64,000 nucleotides of DNA from Trematomus loennbergii (Eukaryota; Chordata; Actinopteri; Perciformes; Nototheniidae): NCBI GenBank assembly GCA_012861695.1, contig JAAOOA010000524.1, positions 2,243,884 to 2,307,883 on the forward strand, given 5' to 3'. Below, piece after piece: positions 40,252 through 52,816 of this stretch (positions within the stretch are counted from its first letter, which is position 1; every line of letters starts with the position of its first letter). A program made the position numbers and the translations under genes. Under the pieces are notes generated by a model that saw nothing but the letters and a program-made list of their open reading frames with translations, did not search any database and had not been told where the DNA came from.

Positions 40252-41921
40252 TGACACCCCCTCAGCGCTTCCCTTTCACCTTTCAACCCCCTAAAAACCT
40301 GACCTATGGCACTGGGAGCCCACTGCTGGGTCCACAGAGTGACTGCTGAGCAGAACCACGGCCCACCTTGACTGCTGAGCGGAGCCTCACACACCGAGCA
40401 GGGACCCCCAACACCTCCAACAGATAGAGAGCAACACGTCCCTCTGAGAATTGACTTCTTACACCAACCAGGATGATAGCAAAGATAATGATCGTGGTGA
40501 AAATAATAATAGCTGTATTTATTCTGCTGAATTTCTATGTTTTGCACAGCGAAGGCAGCTGGTGGACATGGAAGATGGATGTGCTGATGTATCAATGCTA
40601 CACATTTATAGCCCAGCTCATAGAGAGGGAGGAGAACAGTTGATGTGGTCGTGTCTGTAAGACAGCCGGTCTCCGCCTTGTGTGTTTCACTGTGCGTAAG
40701 AGCCCTGACAAAAGCATCATTAAATCATATTACAAGAATTCCCCCTTTATTAACCCCCAGAGATCCACAGGTGTTTCTCATAAAGACATGTACTTGATGA
40801 TAAAAAAAAATGAAGGGTGGGGTTAGCAGCCTGGAATGAAAACCGCTCCATGTACGGACAGCGCTAGAGGCGGTTCAATATCACTGAAGTCACTGAAGAA
40901 CAAATATAAAAAAAGTAATTGCTGAACTGAAATCAGGCCAGTTTCCCATCTGCGTTTTCATAGCTGCGTGTGTCTGCACAATCATAGCACTGTACACGAG
41001 TGTCTCTGTTCTCTCCATCTGCCCGCCTGCGCTATCTGTGAAAGGATATAAATAGATTGTCTTTTTAGTGGAAGAGAAGAAAACACTTTTTACTGAAATA
41101 GTAGCCAGTGCTGAAGTTAATTGTTGTTCTGTAAAGGGCATATGTCTTCTTTCCCAATCCATCCTAGTCAGCCAACAATACCACTAAATAGCCTGAATGC
41201 TAGTCGTTAGCTACTCCATGCTCGTGTGTCTTTCATTTTTTAGACAATCATGATTTTGTTTCCATTTTTTTCGTTGGTGTTGTTGTTGTTATTTGCTGTT
41301 GTATGTTGAGAATTGTATTTATTTCTTGGCAAACTGTAGTTTGTTTACTGAATAGCACTGCTCTTAGCCCGGTGAGAGGGGGAGATTCTTCACCCGGGCC
41401 TATCCCAGAGTTCAATGGGGTTTGTAGATTACATTTGAGTGCCGGATAGTATTAAACATACAATTCACTCCTTATTCTTCTAATGAAACCGGTCGATGAA
41501 TAGATATTACTTAGGGGTTTTTTGTTTTCTATGACAATTTAATGATTCAATTGTAAAAAAATAACCATTATAAAGAATGAGTAATAAAAAAAAAGCCAGG
41601 TATAATTTCTTCATAAACGCATGATTGGTCTGGTAAGATCTGTATCTGACATTTTCTACGGTTGTCTGCAAGCTTGTGTGACGTTCGGTTCATGTTAATC
41701 CCTTGTGCCAAATTTATGATAATAACAGATTACTTTTCATTTATTCTCCCGTTTTGAGGGACCAGATTTGTTTGTTTTTTGTCGTGTTTATAATCGATTT
41801 AAAAAAAGTAATCAGCGAGTTGAGGTACTTTGTTTTAATGCTTTCTACAATGTAACTGTTATGCATTTCAATTCAATACTGTGGGAGGAACAACTAAGAA
41901 ATAAAGGACTACAATGTGGAT
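40252..41921 (+). other. mecom: Probable mecom 3'UTR
   Basis: AT-rich, repeat-poor sequence after the stop codon with no open frame of note. Two polyadenylation hexamers AATAAA are seen, at 41583-41588 and 41900-41905. The second is followed within about 30 bases by GT- and T-rich sequence, so it is the better end point. The boundary is inferred without transcript data. Confidence 0.45.
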
Positions 41922-43018
41922 TGACATGTCTGCCATTCTCTCTTTTATTCCTCCCCCATACAGTCCTTCTGGCTGCCCATCATTTTGGCCCAAACGGAGA
42001 TTTATTCTAAGAGACATGAGTCAAAAAACCACCTGGCGCTTTCTTCTGGCGCTCCCATGGCCTCCAAGAGCGAGAGAGAGCCTGAACTCTGCTCCTCTGT
42101 TTTCTTCAGTGGCTTTGGCTCGCATTGGAGAGAGGGAAGGAGAGAAAAGGCTGGAGAGGGCTTGAATGTGGTAGTGGGAGCGGAGGCAGGAATGTGTCCT
42201 CTTTATTTGTGTCCGTTTGTGGGGCATGATGGATGAGTTGGGTAGATGTGATGACCTGGCTCATCGCTCAAACGCTCAATAAGAGTCCCATCCTGCAGCA
42301 GGCCTCCCCATCCGGCCCCCCCCCCCAACACTGCTGCCAGCCAACGTGGGCGGACATTGTGGCTGCGAGGGGCGGAGGTTCAGACGCTCCATTGTCCAGG
42401 TTTTTTCTTGGGTGGGGGGTTGAGGTGGAGAATTGGGCATGACAGTGAAGATGGCTGGCGCTGACACTCCACATTTACAGTGCTGCTGGCACCCTAATGG
42501 ATGGGGTGTTTTCTTAAGGCCTGTCGTCGGCCCTCGGGGCTCCGCGGGGCGTCCAGCTTTGATGAGGTCACGGGGGTCGGGCAGTGTTGATGAGGTCAGC
42601 ACGGGTCGTCCAGCTTTGATGAGGTCAGCTGCAGCGACGGTAGTGATGGTGCAGGCCGGGGCGTTATAGATGGGAGGTGTGATAATGCTTCTGAGGTTGC
42701 CACCTGTACTGATATGGACTTGTTTATATGATTATGTGAAGTGGTGAGTACGATTACTTTTTTCACTGAGATTGGTGAGGAACTGAAGTATCTTAATCCT
42801 GCAGTTACTGATGTTTTGGTCACTTGAGGCAGGAGCCAAAGCTGTGAACACAACACTGACACATCTTCACCAATACATTTAGTATGCGTTTAATTGCTTA
42901 TATACACATCCAGCGTTGTTTTGGATTCTGTTAGTTTGATTTAATATGGAAGAAATATAGCATTGTGACATTAGCATTAGCATTGTGACATTAGCATTAT
43001 ATGATTTAATATGGAAGG

Positions 43019-43376
43019 CAAGGCAAGGCAAGTTTATTTATATAGCACCTTTCAACACAAGGCAATTCAAAGTGCTTTACAAAATGGAAGACATTAAGAA
43101 AATGGCATTTAAAATCAGTCATTAAAAAGAAAAGATAATAAAATAAACATTAAAAGAAAAAATACATGGATAAAAGTTACAGTGCAGTTTAAGATGTGAA
43201 TAGTTCAATTAAAAGCGGCGACAAAAAGAAAAGTCTTCAGCCTGGATTTAAAAGTAGTAAGAGTTGCAGCGGACCTGCAGGTTTCTGGGAGTTTGTTCCA
43301 GATATTTGGAGCATAATAACTGAACGCTGCTTCTCCATGTTTAGTTCTGACTCTGGGGACAGAAGAAGAAACGTTA
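43019..43376 (-). mobile_element. L2-like LINE 3' fragment
   Basis: The plus strand starts (GGCAA)n tttatttatatagcac. On the minus strand the frame AFSYYAPNIWNKLPETCRSA then TLTTFKSRLKTFLF is the typical C-terminus of fish LINE ORF2. ttagcattgtgacat occurs on both sides (42955-42990 and 43373-43388), possibly from target duplication. Confidence 0.8.
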
Positions 43377-44416
43377 GCATTGTGACATACCCATGAACAG
43401 ATGCAATACATGCTCAAAACACAGTGCTACTGTAGGTTTGAAAACAATAAAGTTTGTGGTTGCAAAACATCCACTGCAATCCATCCCTTTCAAATTGCAC
43501 GTATAGAATTGATCTATTGATAATGCAAAGGATATTGTTTGGTTGTCAGCAGGTATCCAAAACTTGTTAAGCACAGGCCAAGGGTGATGCCAATAAGACT
43601 TGAAGCAAAACTGAATCATCAAATTGTTTTTCACTTTGCTAGATAGCTTGATGGACCCTTTGGTGTAGGTCTATGCTCTTTTAGTCCCCTTCTAGTAGCA
43701 GTGTATTACTTTGCTTCATCATAGTGATGTCATTTATGCTCAATGTAAAGCTGGAGTTCAGATTAAAACGCTTATGCTCTTGGGTTTTTTCCCTTTCCTG
43801 TAGTGAGTTATATGGGTTTGAGTGCATGTCAATGGTCTGCAAAGGCTCAAATGAATGTTTCTCATACTGCACAGGCAGTAAATACAAACATGAACATGAA
43901 GAACTGCATAAAACGTCCCCTTTACACACGTTATAAGATCTTTGTTCTATATTAACAAATATAGAACACTTGTGTCTCCCCCTCTACACGGTGCAATGAA
44001 CAATGTAAGCATATGTCCAGCAAGCTTTAACAAACCAGAATTATACCTCGACTACATATTGGATCTAAGTTGGCAGCAGGATGTTGCCACCACCCTCAGC
44101 GAGCAGCCACACCCCCCTGCAAATCAAATTGCCCATGTAATTACATCACCTACATAAAGAACTTCCCTCAGACAAAAGTCCAAAGGCACTGCCTCTTGAA
44201 AGAACACCAAAATATTATGAATAGCCCTAATGTCATTGTGTGTGGGCAGTGGAGGGGACCCTGTGCTGGTCCGATCCGTGTTGATTAGCACATGCCAACG
44301 TCACCCATGTATCCTCTCACACTTAATCAACACGTTGGGACGAGTTATGGCCGTCATTAACCCAACTTCTCATAAAGGGCTCAGTGTGTATGGAAGTGTG
44401 GCGGGCAAGACCTGGG

Positions 44417-44545
<129 letters not shown>

Positions 44546-44684
44546 CACACTGTGGGCAGCGCTGGGTGAAGCTCACTCAACTAATGGTGCAGCTGGCAGC
44601 GCCTCAGAATCCATCAGAGCTCATTACGGCTCCTGTTCAGACTCTCTCTCTCCTCCCCTCCTTCTCTCTCTCCTCACTCCTCAT

Positions 44685-45203
44685 CAGGGGTGGATCGTAA
44701 CAGTCTACATTTACTCAAGTACTATACTTAAGTACAATTTTGAGGTACTTGTTCTTTACCTGAGTATTGTCAGCTTTATGCTACTTCATACTTTTACTTT
44801 ATTCTACTCCACTACATTTTGGATCCAACATTGTACTCTTTACTTCACAACATTCATTTTAAAGCTTTAGTTTCTGGCTAACTTTTAGTTTTAGTTTAGT
44901 CAATTTATAATAAACTTTGACATATAATTAAAGGTTTAAAACCAGCAGCTTTATAAAGCACTTGCAATTAGCTCTAGCTGTGACAAACACACTAACACAT
45001 GAATAACCACAATCCAATCATTAATAATATACAATTCTGAAATGGGCCCTTACGCAAAACAAATACTTTTACTTTTGGTACATCAAATAATACTTTTGTA
45101 CTAAGTAAGATATTGAAAGCAGTACTTTGACTTGTAACTGAGTATTTTTTCCATTTAGTATTGCTACTTTTACTAAAGTAATATCTGAGTACTTCTTCCA
45201 CTG
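44685..45203. mobile_element. hAT-like non-autonomous element
   Basis: Begins CAGGGGTGGATCG and ends ttcttccactg, with acttaagtac-rich subterminal sequence. The flanks are CTCCTCAT (44677-44684) and CTCCTCAC (45204-45211), a 7-of-8 match to an 8-bp target duplication. Confidence 0.78.
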
Positions 45204-45792
45204 CTCCTCACCCCTCCCTTCCTTCTCTCTCTCCTCTCTCCTCACCCCCCTTCCTTCTCTCTCTCTCCTCACCCCTCCCTTCCTTCTCTCTCTCCTCACC
45301 CTTCCCTTCCTCTTCCTCTGCCACCCGTTCTCTCAGCCCGTGTGGCATGTAACTGCCCCCTCCTGCAACATGCATCACCCCCCCCCCCCCATCACAGCTG
45401 GCAGCTCTCTCACTGATTGACTTGGCACCCGTGCTGACTCAGACGCCGGGGGAGACATTTTTCGGAGAGGGAGGCATGGATGGGCGAGGGAGTGAGGCCT
45501 TTAAGGAGGGGGGTGTAGTGAGTGGTGCTTACTAACAGTTGGCACAAGTGGGAAGTCACCAATCATCACGTTTTTGTTGTGTTAACAATAATAGTAGCAC
45601 CTCCTCTGTCACTGTTCTTTTATTCAACTAATCAAGTACGAGTACAGACAAGAGAGCAGAGTTAGCTGAAGCAGGAGGGTGAGAAAATACCCCTGTGAGT
45701 TATTAAATTACATCAAGCTGACACTTTGGTCTAAAGCGACTTACTTACAATAAGTCCAAATAAAGATGCAAACTCAGAGCAAGCCAAACCTT

Positions 45793-45930
45793 TGGAAGGC
45801 AAGGTTTATTTATAAAGCACCATCAACACAAGGCAAAGTATTTTACAAAACATTTTAGGAGCATGAAGATACAGCGGAATCACATATAAAATTACATTTA
45901 AAAACGTGTAAGTGATGGCGTATTTGTTTC
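45793..45930 (-). mobile_element. Diverged L2-like LINE tail
   Basis: ggcaaggtttatttataaag, then caacacaaggcaaagtattt, a degraded relative of 43019-43376. Confidence 0.5.
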
Positions 45931-46054
45931 AAATGGGCTACATTTTTTATTTTATTTTTAGTTAAATTGAGTCTTCCAATCATATAATATCACCCCTGGC
46001 AAAAAATTAAAAGAAAATCAAGGCAATCTAACTAAAAACATTACATTACATTAT

Positions 46055-46245
46055 TACATGTTACTTGTTAGACGCTTTTATCCAAAGCGACTTACATACT
46101 CAATACTGTGGGCAATCCCCACAGGAGCCATTTGGGGTGAAGTGTCTTGCCCAGGGACACAACGACATGCTGACTGCAGTGGGGTTTGAACCTGTGCCCC
46201 TGATCCGAACACCAACGCGCAACGCACTGCACCACACGCCTCAGA
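46055..46245 (-). mobile_element. tRNA-derived SINE
   Basis: Same family and orientation as 11036-11222: gttagacgcttttatccaaa, gcgacttacatactca, a B-box-like ggtttgaacctg and a tRNA-like head near 46230. Confidence 0.72.
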
Positions 46246-48800
46246 ACATCATGATAAACATTCTCCAAAACTTAAAAAAAATACAAATAATAAAGACAAT
46301 AGGCCTACTTTCAAGTCCACAGGGACCAAATCATCAGCGCAATACCAAAAACGAAAGTAAAGAAAAAAGTAACGTCTTACAAGTACATAAACAAATCAGA
46401 ACAATGCATCATATTTAAATCATCCCTAAAAAAACCCTTTAAAAGTCTGTTTTTTGTTTTACTTCAGTAACACTTGTGTCACTGTTACTGAGTGTGTTTG
46501 GACCATAGGTTTGGACGCAGGCCTCTCCTTCTCTGCTTATATTCCTGTTTCTTTCCCCCTCTCAGCCTGTTAGAAAGCAGCAGAGTTTTAAATTGTGGTT
46601 TCCTTCTCTGTTTATTTTTCTCCCTGCAGGCTACGGGTCATTAGCGTTATTGATGGACACTCAGAGCGGCGGGGCACATGGTTTTAATATGACGGGTCTA
46701 ATCAGGACAGGCGTGGTGGCAGAACATCTTGGCGTCTGTGAGTGAAATCATCTCATTCTTCGCTCATTGGGTAGATCAGAAAGAACCGAGGAGTGCAGTC
46801 GAGACGTTTGGAACAAATTAAACTGAAAATGCACGCTTTAGTAACAGCCAATCTGATTATATGAACTTTATGATGCTCATTATATCATACCGGTCATGTA
46901 TTCATGTGCACTCACTTGAATCAGAGGTCTGTTCAGTGGCTCCATGCTTTTTCTTCCATGTTAAGCGCCATCCAGTGGTGAATTCACTCATTTGCACCCA
47001 CTTATGTGCAGTTTAACTTCACCATAGTTTCTAGTGCTGCACACATGATGTTGCATCCAAACAGAGGATGTCTTCACACAGATTCAGAGTGTGGGAGAGT
47101 TCCCTGATACGCATCTCTTTTGCAGCTTTCGACATTTAACATTTATTTTTCCAACCAACAACCTAACAAATGGTGCAGGACGTGCCGGAATGAATTCCCC
47201 CTCTTTCTTTTATCTGAGCCGACAGCTTCGTCAGCTGAAGTTCAAAAACACTGTGGCCTTCTGGGAGATCTGGTTCAACGCAGAGGGGCAGTAGTTATCT
47301 CTGAGACTGCAAACTGAGGCAGTTAAGTGATAGAATCTCCTTTTGCAAAGAGTGGCTTATGCTTAATTACAGCCAAAAAGTACCCATGATGCGATCTTAC
47401 CTTTTACGGGCTATTACATCTGCAGTTTCCCTCACCCTTCTCCCTCTCCCTCGCTGCTGATGAGCCAGCATGCAACAACAGTCGGCCTTTTTTCCCTCCA
47501 AAAGCCTTTCTGCACAAAGAGCATCTTTGTTCATGAGCTTGTAATAAAACAAAAGTGGTTTTACAAGTGCTGAGATCATTTTGAGTAAACCAAATGATGT
47601 CTGAATCAGCTTCTTTTCCCTATGAGCATCTCAAATCAAAGGAAGAAAGACCATGCAAACGTTCCAGTTAAGTTGTTTTTTCTTGTTTTTCTTGAACTAG
47701 GAAGTTTCCTAACATGACCATGATGAGAGATGATCAGAAAGGAGTTTAATGCTTCCTTTATAATCTCCTTTAGTTTAGGATACACTGGACCATCCTTTAT
47801 GAAAGGAAAGGAGAAAACCATATCCCACAATGCCTTGGGGCCGCAATGTTTCTAGTGACGCACCATTCGGCCGTTCACGGAAACAAATTGTCGTGAGAAA
47901 TGGATCATGTATGTAATGGTGCTTTTTAAATTAACAAGTCATGCATATATTGCAAAACACATTTAAAAAAAATCTTAAAATCATACTATGAATTTGGATT
48001 CATGCTGATTAATATGAGTGGACAGGAGGTAGAGCATGAGCAACCGTTTCCTTTGACTTTCCCTTTCGTTTTTTTAACATGAAAATCCATCTGGAGATGA
48101 TTCCACAAAACGTGCAGCCTTGGCCAGAAGAAGACAATGTCCAACGTTCATCGGGTGTTTCGACCCTTAACCTTTCACTTGCAGATTGAATGAAACAACA
48201 CCAAAATAATGCATGGGATGAAGAATTTAGATTCACGTTGTAGTGAAATTAATAATAACATCAACTTTGTACATAATAATTACATCGCAAAGTGAAAGTG
48301 AAGTCAGATTTTCTTAGCACCCACAGTTTTGTTTCCTAAGTTCTGATGGATTCTACTTAACATCTTACTTTTCCCCCTGAGGTTAAGGAAAAGTGGTTTG
48401 GAAAAGACATAGAATAACCCCAAACCCCAACCCCTAACCCTAACCCTATTTCTTTTGACAATTCCACCGTAGCCAAGATTTGGCTTCGACCTGCGCTAAT
48501 TTTCGATCTTACACTTCAATAAGATGGGCATGCCAGCTGTTCTTAGTGGCACCTCTATGTGCAGGTTTGATGGGCGGAGCAGTGGCCACCCAGCGCTCCG
48601 TGGATGGATGGCCTCTCTGGGCCTGTTTGACTGGAAACAGGTGTGTCATCTGAAGATGAAGGCCGGGCCGATAAACATTATTGGAGAACATCTGCTGCTT
48701 GTCACAACACAGGGCGAGCAGGAGCGGCCTCCCATCCATCAGCCACACCGGAGAGAGTGGGTGAGGGGGGGGCTCCATCCTCCATCACTCACCCCGGGAT

Positions 48801-48872
48801 GCTGGAGCATGTTCGGTCCAGGCACCTGCCTCTGCCGCCCCCTTTGGCCCATAGAGGAGAACATGCTCCAGC
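48801..48872. repeat. Perfect 14-bp inverted repeat (hairpin)
   Basis: gctggagcatgttc (48801-48814) pairs with gaacatgctccagc (48859-48872) across 44 bases. No poly-T or gene context assigns a function. Confidence 0.8.
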
Positions 48873-48910
48873 GCACTTGAAAAATGCCTTAGGGAGAGCA
48901 CTTGCACTCT

Positions 48911-48930
48911 GACACACACACAAACACACA

Positions 48931-49002
<72 letters not shown>
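48911..49002. repeat. CA microsatellite
   Basis: (CA)n with a few interruptions. A second, longer CA block with ACCA variants lies at 49149-49338. Confidence 0.97.
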
Positions 49003-49004
<2 letters not shown>

Positions 49005-49148
49005 TTCACACCACCAGTGGACCCTGCTCAGGTGCCTCTCACACCCCCACCCACTTTAGACTACTGTCAGGGAGGCCTTAAAGCTTGACCCTTCTCTGGT
49101 TGATGAGAGATGCCTGGTAGTAGCCGCGTGTAGAAACACACACTGATA

Positions 49149-49172
49149 TATCCACACACACACACCCACCCA

Positions 49173-49253
<81 letters not shown>

Positions 49254-49338
49254 ACACACACACACACCAAACACACACACACACACACACACACACCACA
49301 CACACCCAGCACACACACACACCACACACAACACACCA
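49149..49338. repeat. CA microsatellite with ACCA variants
   Basis: About 190 bp of CA-rich simple sequence, partly in CACACCACACA units. Confidence 0.97.
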
Positions 49339-52129
49339 CATCCCCATAGGTCTCCATGACAGCTGCAACCTCTCTCCACCTTACGTCCATACCTTACTGC
49401 ACCCTCCCACCCCACTCAAAGAAATCAATACCATGCAACACTGCATTCAAAAACACAATTCAAAAATAGACGTTTAAAAGCAGGTGTTTTTCGGCCGTTT
49501 AAGACACATGGACCAATAAAGAAAAGACCATGGAAATGATGACAGTAAAATTCGAGTTTATCAATTTTACACAGACGAAATGTCATAATGTAGCTCCACT
49601 GACAGGAAATGAGCACAGTAGGTTATGACTGATATAAGTGACCTGAGATAGTATACAAATACAGTTTTTACAATAAGACGCACCCTTATGCCAAGTGTAG
49701 TGTTGATAGCAGTTGTGATATGGGTCTTTTCAATATTGTGCAACCATAAAAACGTGAACAAATACTGCAGAAAAAGTATTAACAACATTTGATGCTTGTC
49801 TATAAGACTCAAACAAACTGTATCAGCTGCTGACTCAATAAACACAGGTCTGAAAGAAGTGCAATGTCTGCAAGTTTTGCCCGCAGTATTTCGCGACCAG
49901 CACACCGCACTGCAATAAGAAAACCCACAATCAATGCTAATAAATGGAGAGTGTTTCTGACGCTGGTGGTAAATTAACTATGTTCATTCAGATACCATGA
50001 GCCATGCTGAAATAACTTATGGATAGGCAATATCTTAATGGGCTTTCGTAAAAGGTGTAGGGACAATGACAATAAGTGAAGGGTTCTTTTCTTGTGAAAT
50101 AATAACATTTGTTTAGAATAATCTATAAACCAAGAGAGCCAATGATCTGAGTTTGTCATGGAGCCTATTTTCTCCACTGCTTATGTCATTTTTCTTTGTC
50201 AATGTTGGTCATCTGCTCGAAGTTTATAGAAATAAACGTGTAATGTTTTGTTTTTTTGGGGGACTTTAACTCCCTACCGACCTCATACTTCAAGAAGAAG
50301 GCGTGCACTTCCCTTTAAGAAGTCTTTTACTAATGTAATGTCCAAAATAAGTAAATGTTTGCTTCTTTATCAACCAAAATAATGTATTTGAATTGTGGTT
50401 ATGTCTCTTGAGAGGACCCATGTGATAATTATCTTTTGTTAAAGTACAATTGACTCAAATGTAGCTCCACATGAGGAGAGATTGATTCACCTGGGTTAAA
50501 GTGGCCCTGATTACAGAGCTCGTCTCTGATTGGCTACAAGAAGCAGTGACAGGAAGTAAAAGTTTCAGCACACAGCAACTGGTCGGTGTGTGTTTTTCAC
50601 TGCAGAAACAAATGGAGGAAGTCCAGTGTTTTGTGTACTGCAAGATGTATTTTAACTGAATGCAGAGGGGCCTGAGTGATGAACCTGATGAAATGGTTTT
50701 TTTCTCCTTTTCTTTGGCCGTTCAAATAACTTGTGTTTGTCTGCACACTGGTCAAATCGAATCACTCTTATATCCACCTCACTACCGACCTACTACAAAA
50801 ACAACAGGGTTACAATTGTTTGGGAAAAGATACAGTTCCACAAAGAAATGTGTGAAATCATAACATAAAACTTGAGCAACAAATTAAAATAAATTGCATA
50901 ATGCTTGGTGATGATGAAGACACTTTCCTTTGCATGTTTTCATATTAATAGATTGTGGATTTCTGGAGAATGACGATGTGAAGGCATTGAAATGAGTGTG
51001 AGGAAAACAAATCAGACATCAATTATAATTTAAAGTACATTTTTATATCCTAGGATTTGTCTGGAAGTCATTTTCCATATGTAACACCCCCTGCTTCAAC
51101 ATGTATGGCTTCTTTATTTGAACATCAGCTGAACTGTAGTCCCTGTATGTGTGTGGATCTGTGTGAATTTTCTGAATAAGTCACCCATACCTTTCTAAAT
51201 CTGTTTAAGAGGCATTTCAATTTTCACCAGAAATATGCTTCTGTTCTGCTGACCATCCACTTTTTTGTGGCCACATAAAAAAAAAATGTAGGTTGTAAAT
51301 GTTCTCCAGTGACAAGAATGTCTCAGTTACACGTATTGTACAAATTCCCTTAAGAAAGAAACCTTACCAGGTGATTAAATGTAAAACTGGGAAAGCAAAT
51401 GAACCGCTTTCCATCAGCAATACTCACAAATATGATGCAGGTATTTGTGGGTTATTGCTATGAAGTCTGTGTAACCCTGGACTTTGAATCGTAGACAGTC
51501 TGGGGTAGGTAGATGGTCCCCTGAGGGCCCCTCACATGCCAGGTCCCAGCTCCAGGCTCAGTGATGGAGTGCCAGTCTCTGACAGCTGAGTACCAGTTTC
51601 ACAACTAACATCACCTTCACCAAGATGATCTGAGTAATGCCTCACAGAGCCGAGCCCCGTGTCTGGACGTCCAGTCAGGAGTTTGCACCTCTGCTTTGGT
51701 TATGTGGTTTTGCTGCCCGCTCTTCTCTTTCTTTGGGACACTGAAAAGTTCAACGGTCCCGTGGTTTGGTGTAGCAGCGCTGAAAAGAAAGGAGAAAAAA
51801 GAAGCAAGAAGACATCAGCACTATTTGGAAATGAAAAGCAAATGTTCTGGGGTTTTTGGAGGAGAAGTAACTGGTACGTCGTCTCCCGTGTGCTTGGCTT
51901 TGAGGAGGTAAAATGAAGACAGCCCTGAGGCGGCTGCATGCTGGGCGCAGATTAAAATAACTGTCAGAGACAGGAGCAGCTATTGAGGGAGACAGGCTGA
52001 CACACAGAGTGATGGGCTCAGCCTCTCACACACAGTGACACAGTATTTCACTAAAGCTGGTTCAGCTTTACAGCCCTGACCTTGTGTGTCGGTGTGTGTG
52101 TTCGTTTTGCTTTATCTTGACCAAGCAAG

Positions 52130-52252
52130 TCTTGTGTGTGTGTGTGTGTGTGTGTCTGTACAGTCACATTGTGGGGATTTTCCCTTTCTTTAGGGGCACA
52201 ATTGAAGTCCCGACAATGATTGTAAATTAATGAAGTATCCTAAAGTAAGTGT

Positions 52253-52301
<49 letters not shown>

Positions 52302-52580
52302 AATATCCTCTAAAGTAAGTGTACGTGTGTTTTTGGGGACTCCCCTTTTTTAAGAGGACACAATTGAAGTCCCCATAATGTATGAAAGTTGAGGTAATAT
52401 CCTCTAAACTGATGGAAATGTTTGTGTGTGTGACATTTTATTATAAGCATTAATACACAAATCAAATGAAACTATAATAAAAAGCGGGTCATGTGTGAGT
52501 CTGTACAGCCACGTTGTGGGGACCGCCTACCTTCAGGGGTCCTAAAGTCCCCATAACATAAATCATTACATTTGAGCGTG
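52130..52580. repeat. Three diverged copies of a gtggggac...aagtcccca motif
   Basis: Around 52169, 52333 and 52516 the block (t)gtggggac/ggactcccc, then caattgaagtccccataat-like sequence, recurs between TG microsatellites (52253-52300). It is a common fish repeat lying just downstream of the last EGF exon found. Confidence 0.55.
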
Positions 52581-52687
52581 AAGATTTGGTTAAAGTTTAT
52601 CATAAGTTAGTCTCTAGGAATTCACAGTAAATCAATGTTATGTCTTCTGAAGTAGAGGAAAAACGAGAAAGTCAGAGAGAGGTTTAC

Positions 52688-52816
52688 CTTCGGTACAGGT
52701 GGGGCCCAGCCAGGTGAGCGGGCACAGGCACCGCCCACTGAGCCCCTCACAGCGGGCCCGGTGGGAGCACTGACACGGCAGAGAGCAGTCTGGGCCGAAA
52801 CGCTCTCCACCACAAT
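52688..52816 (-). CDS. megf6: EGF exon 10 of 10 (most 3' found)
   Basis: 129 nt; acceptor ctgtctcag, donor gtaaac. It encodes [32 protein letters not shown] and [10 protein letters not shown]. It has a donor, so at least one more exon follows at lower coordinates. None could be recognised with confidence between 48 and 52.6 kb. Confidence 0.85.

Noticed and set aside
48419..48450. Telomere or chromosome end
   Set aside because: Only a few CCCTAA units at each of three places; short interstitial runs, not a telomere.
51480..51680. Possible terminal exon of the EGF gene on the minus strand (a frame ending PSLSLELGPGM, or an alternative ending LLRSSW)
   Set aside because: Acceptor and polypyrimidine tract are poor and the phase could be met in two ways; not enough to call.
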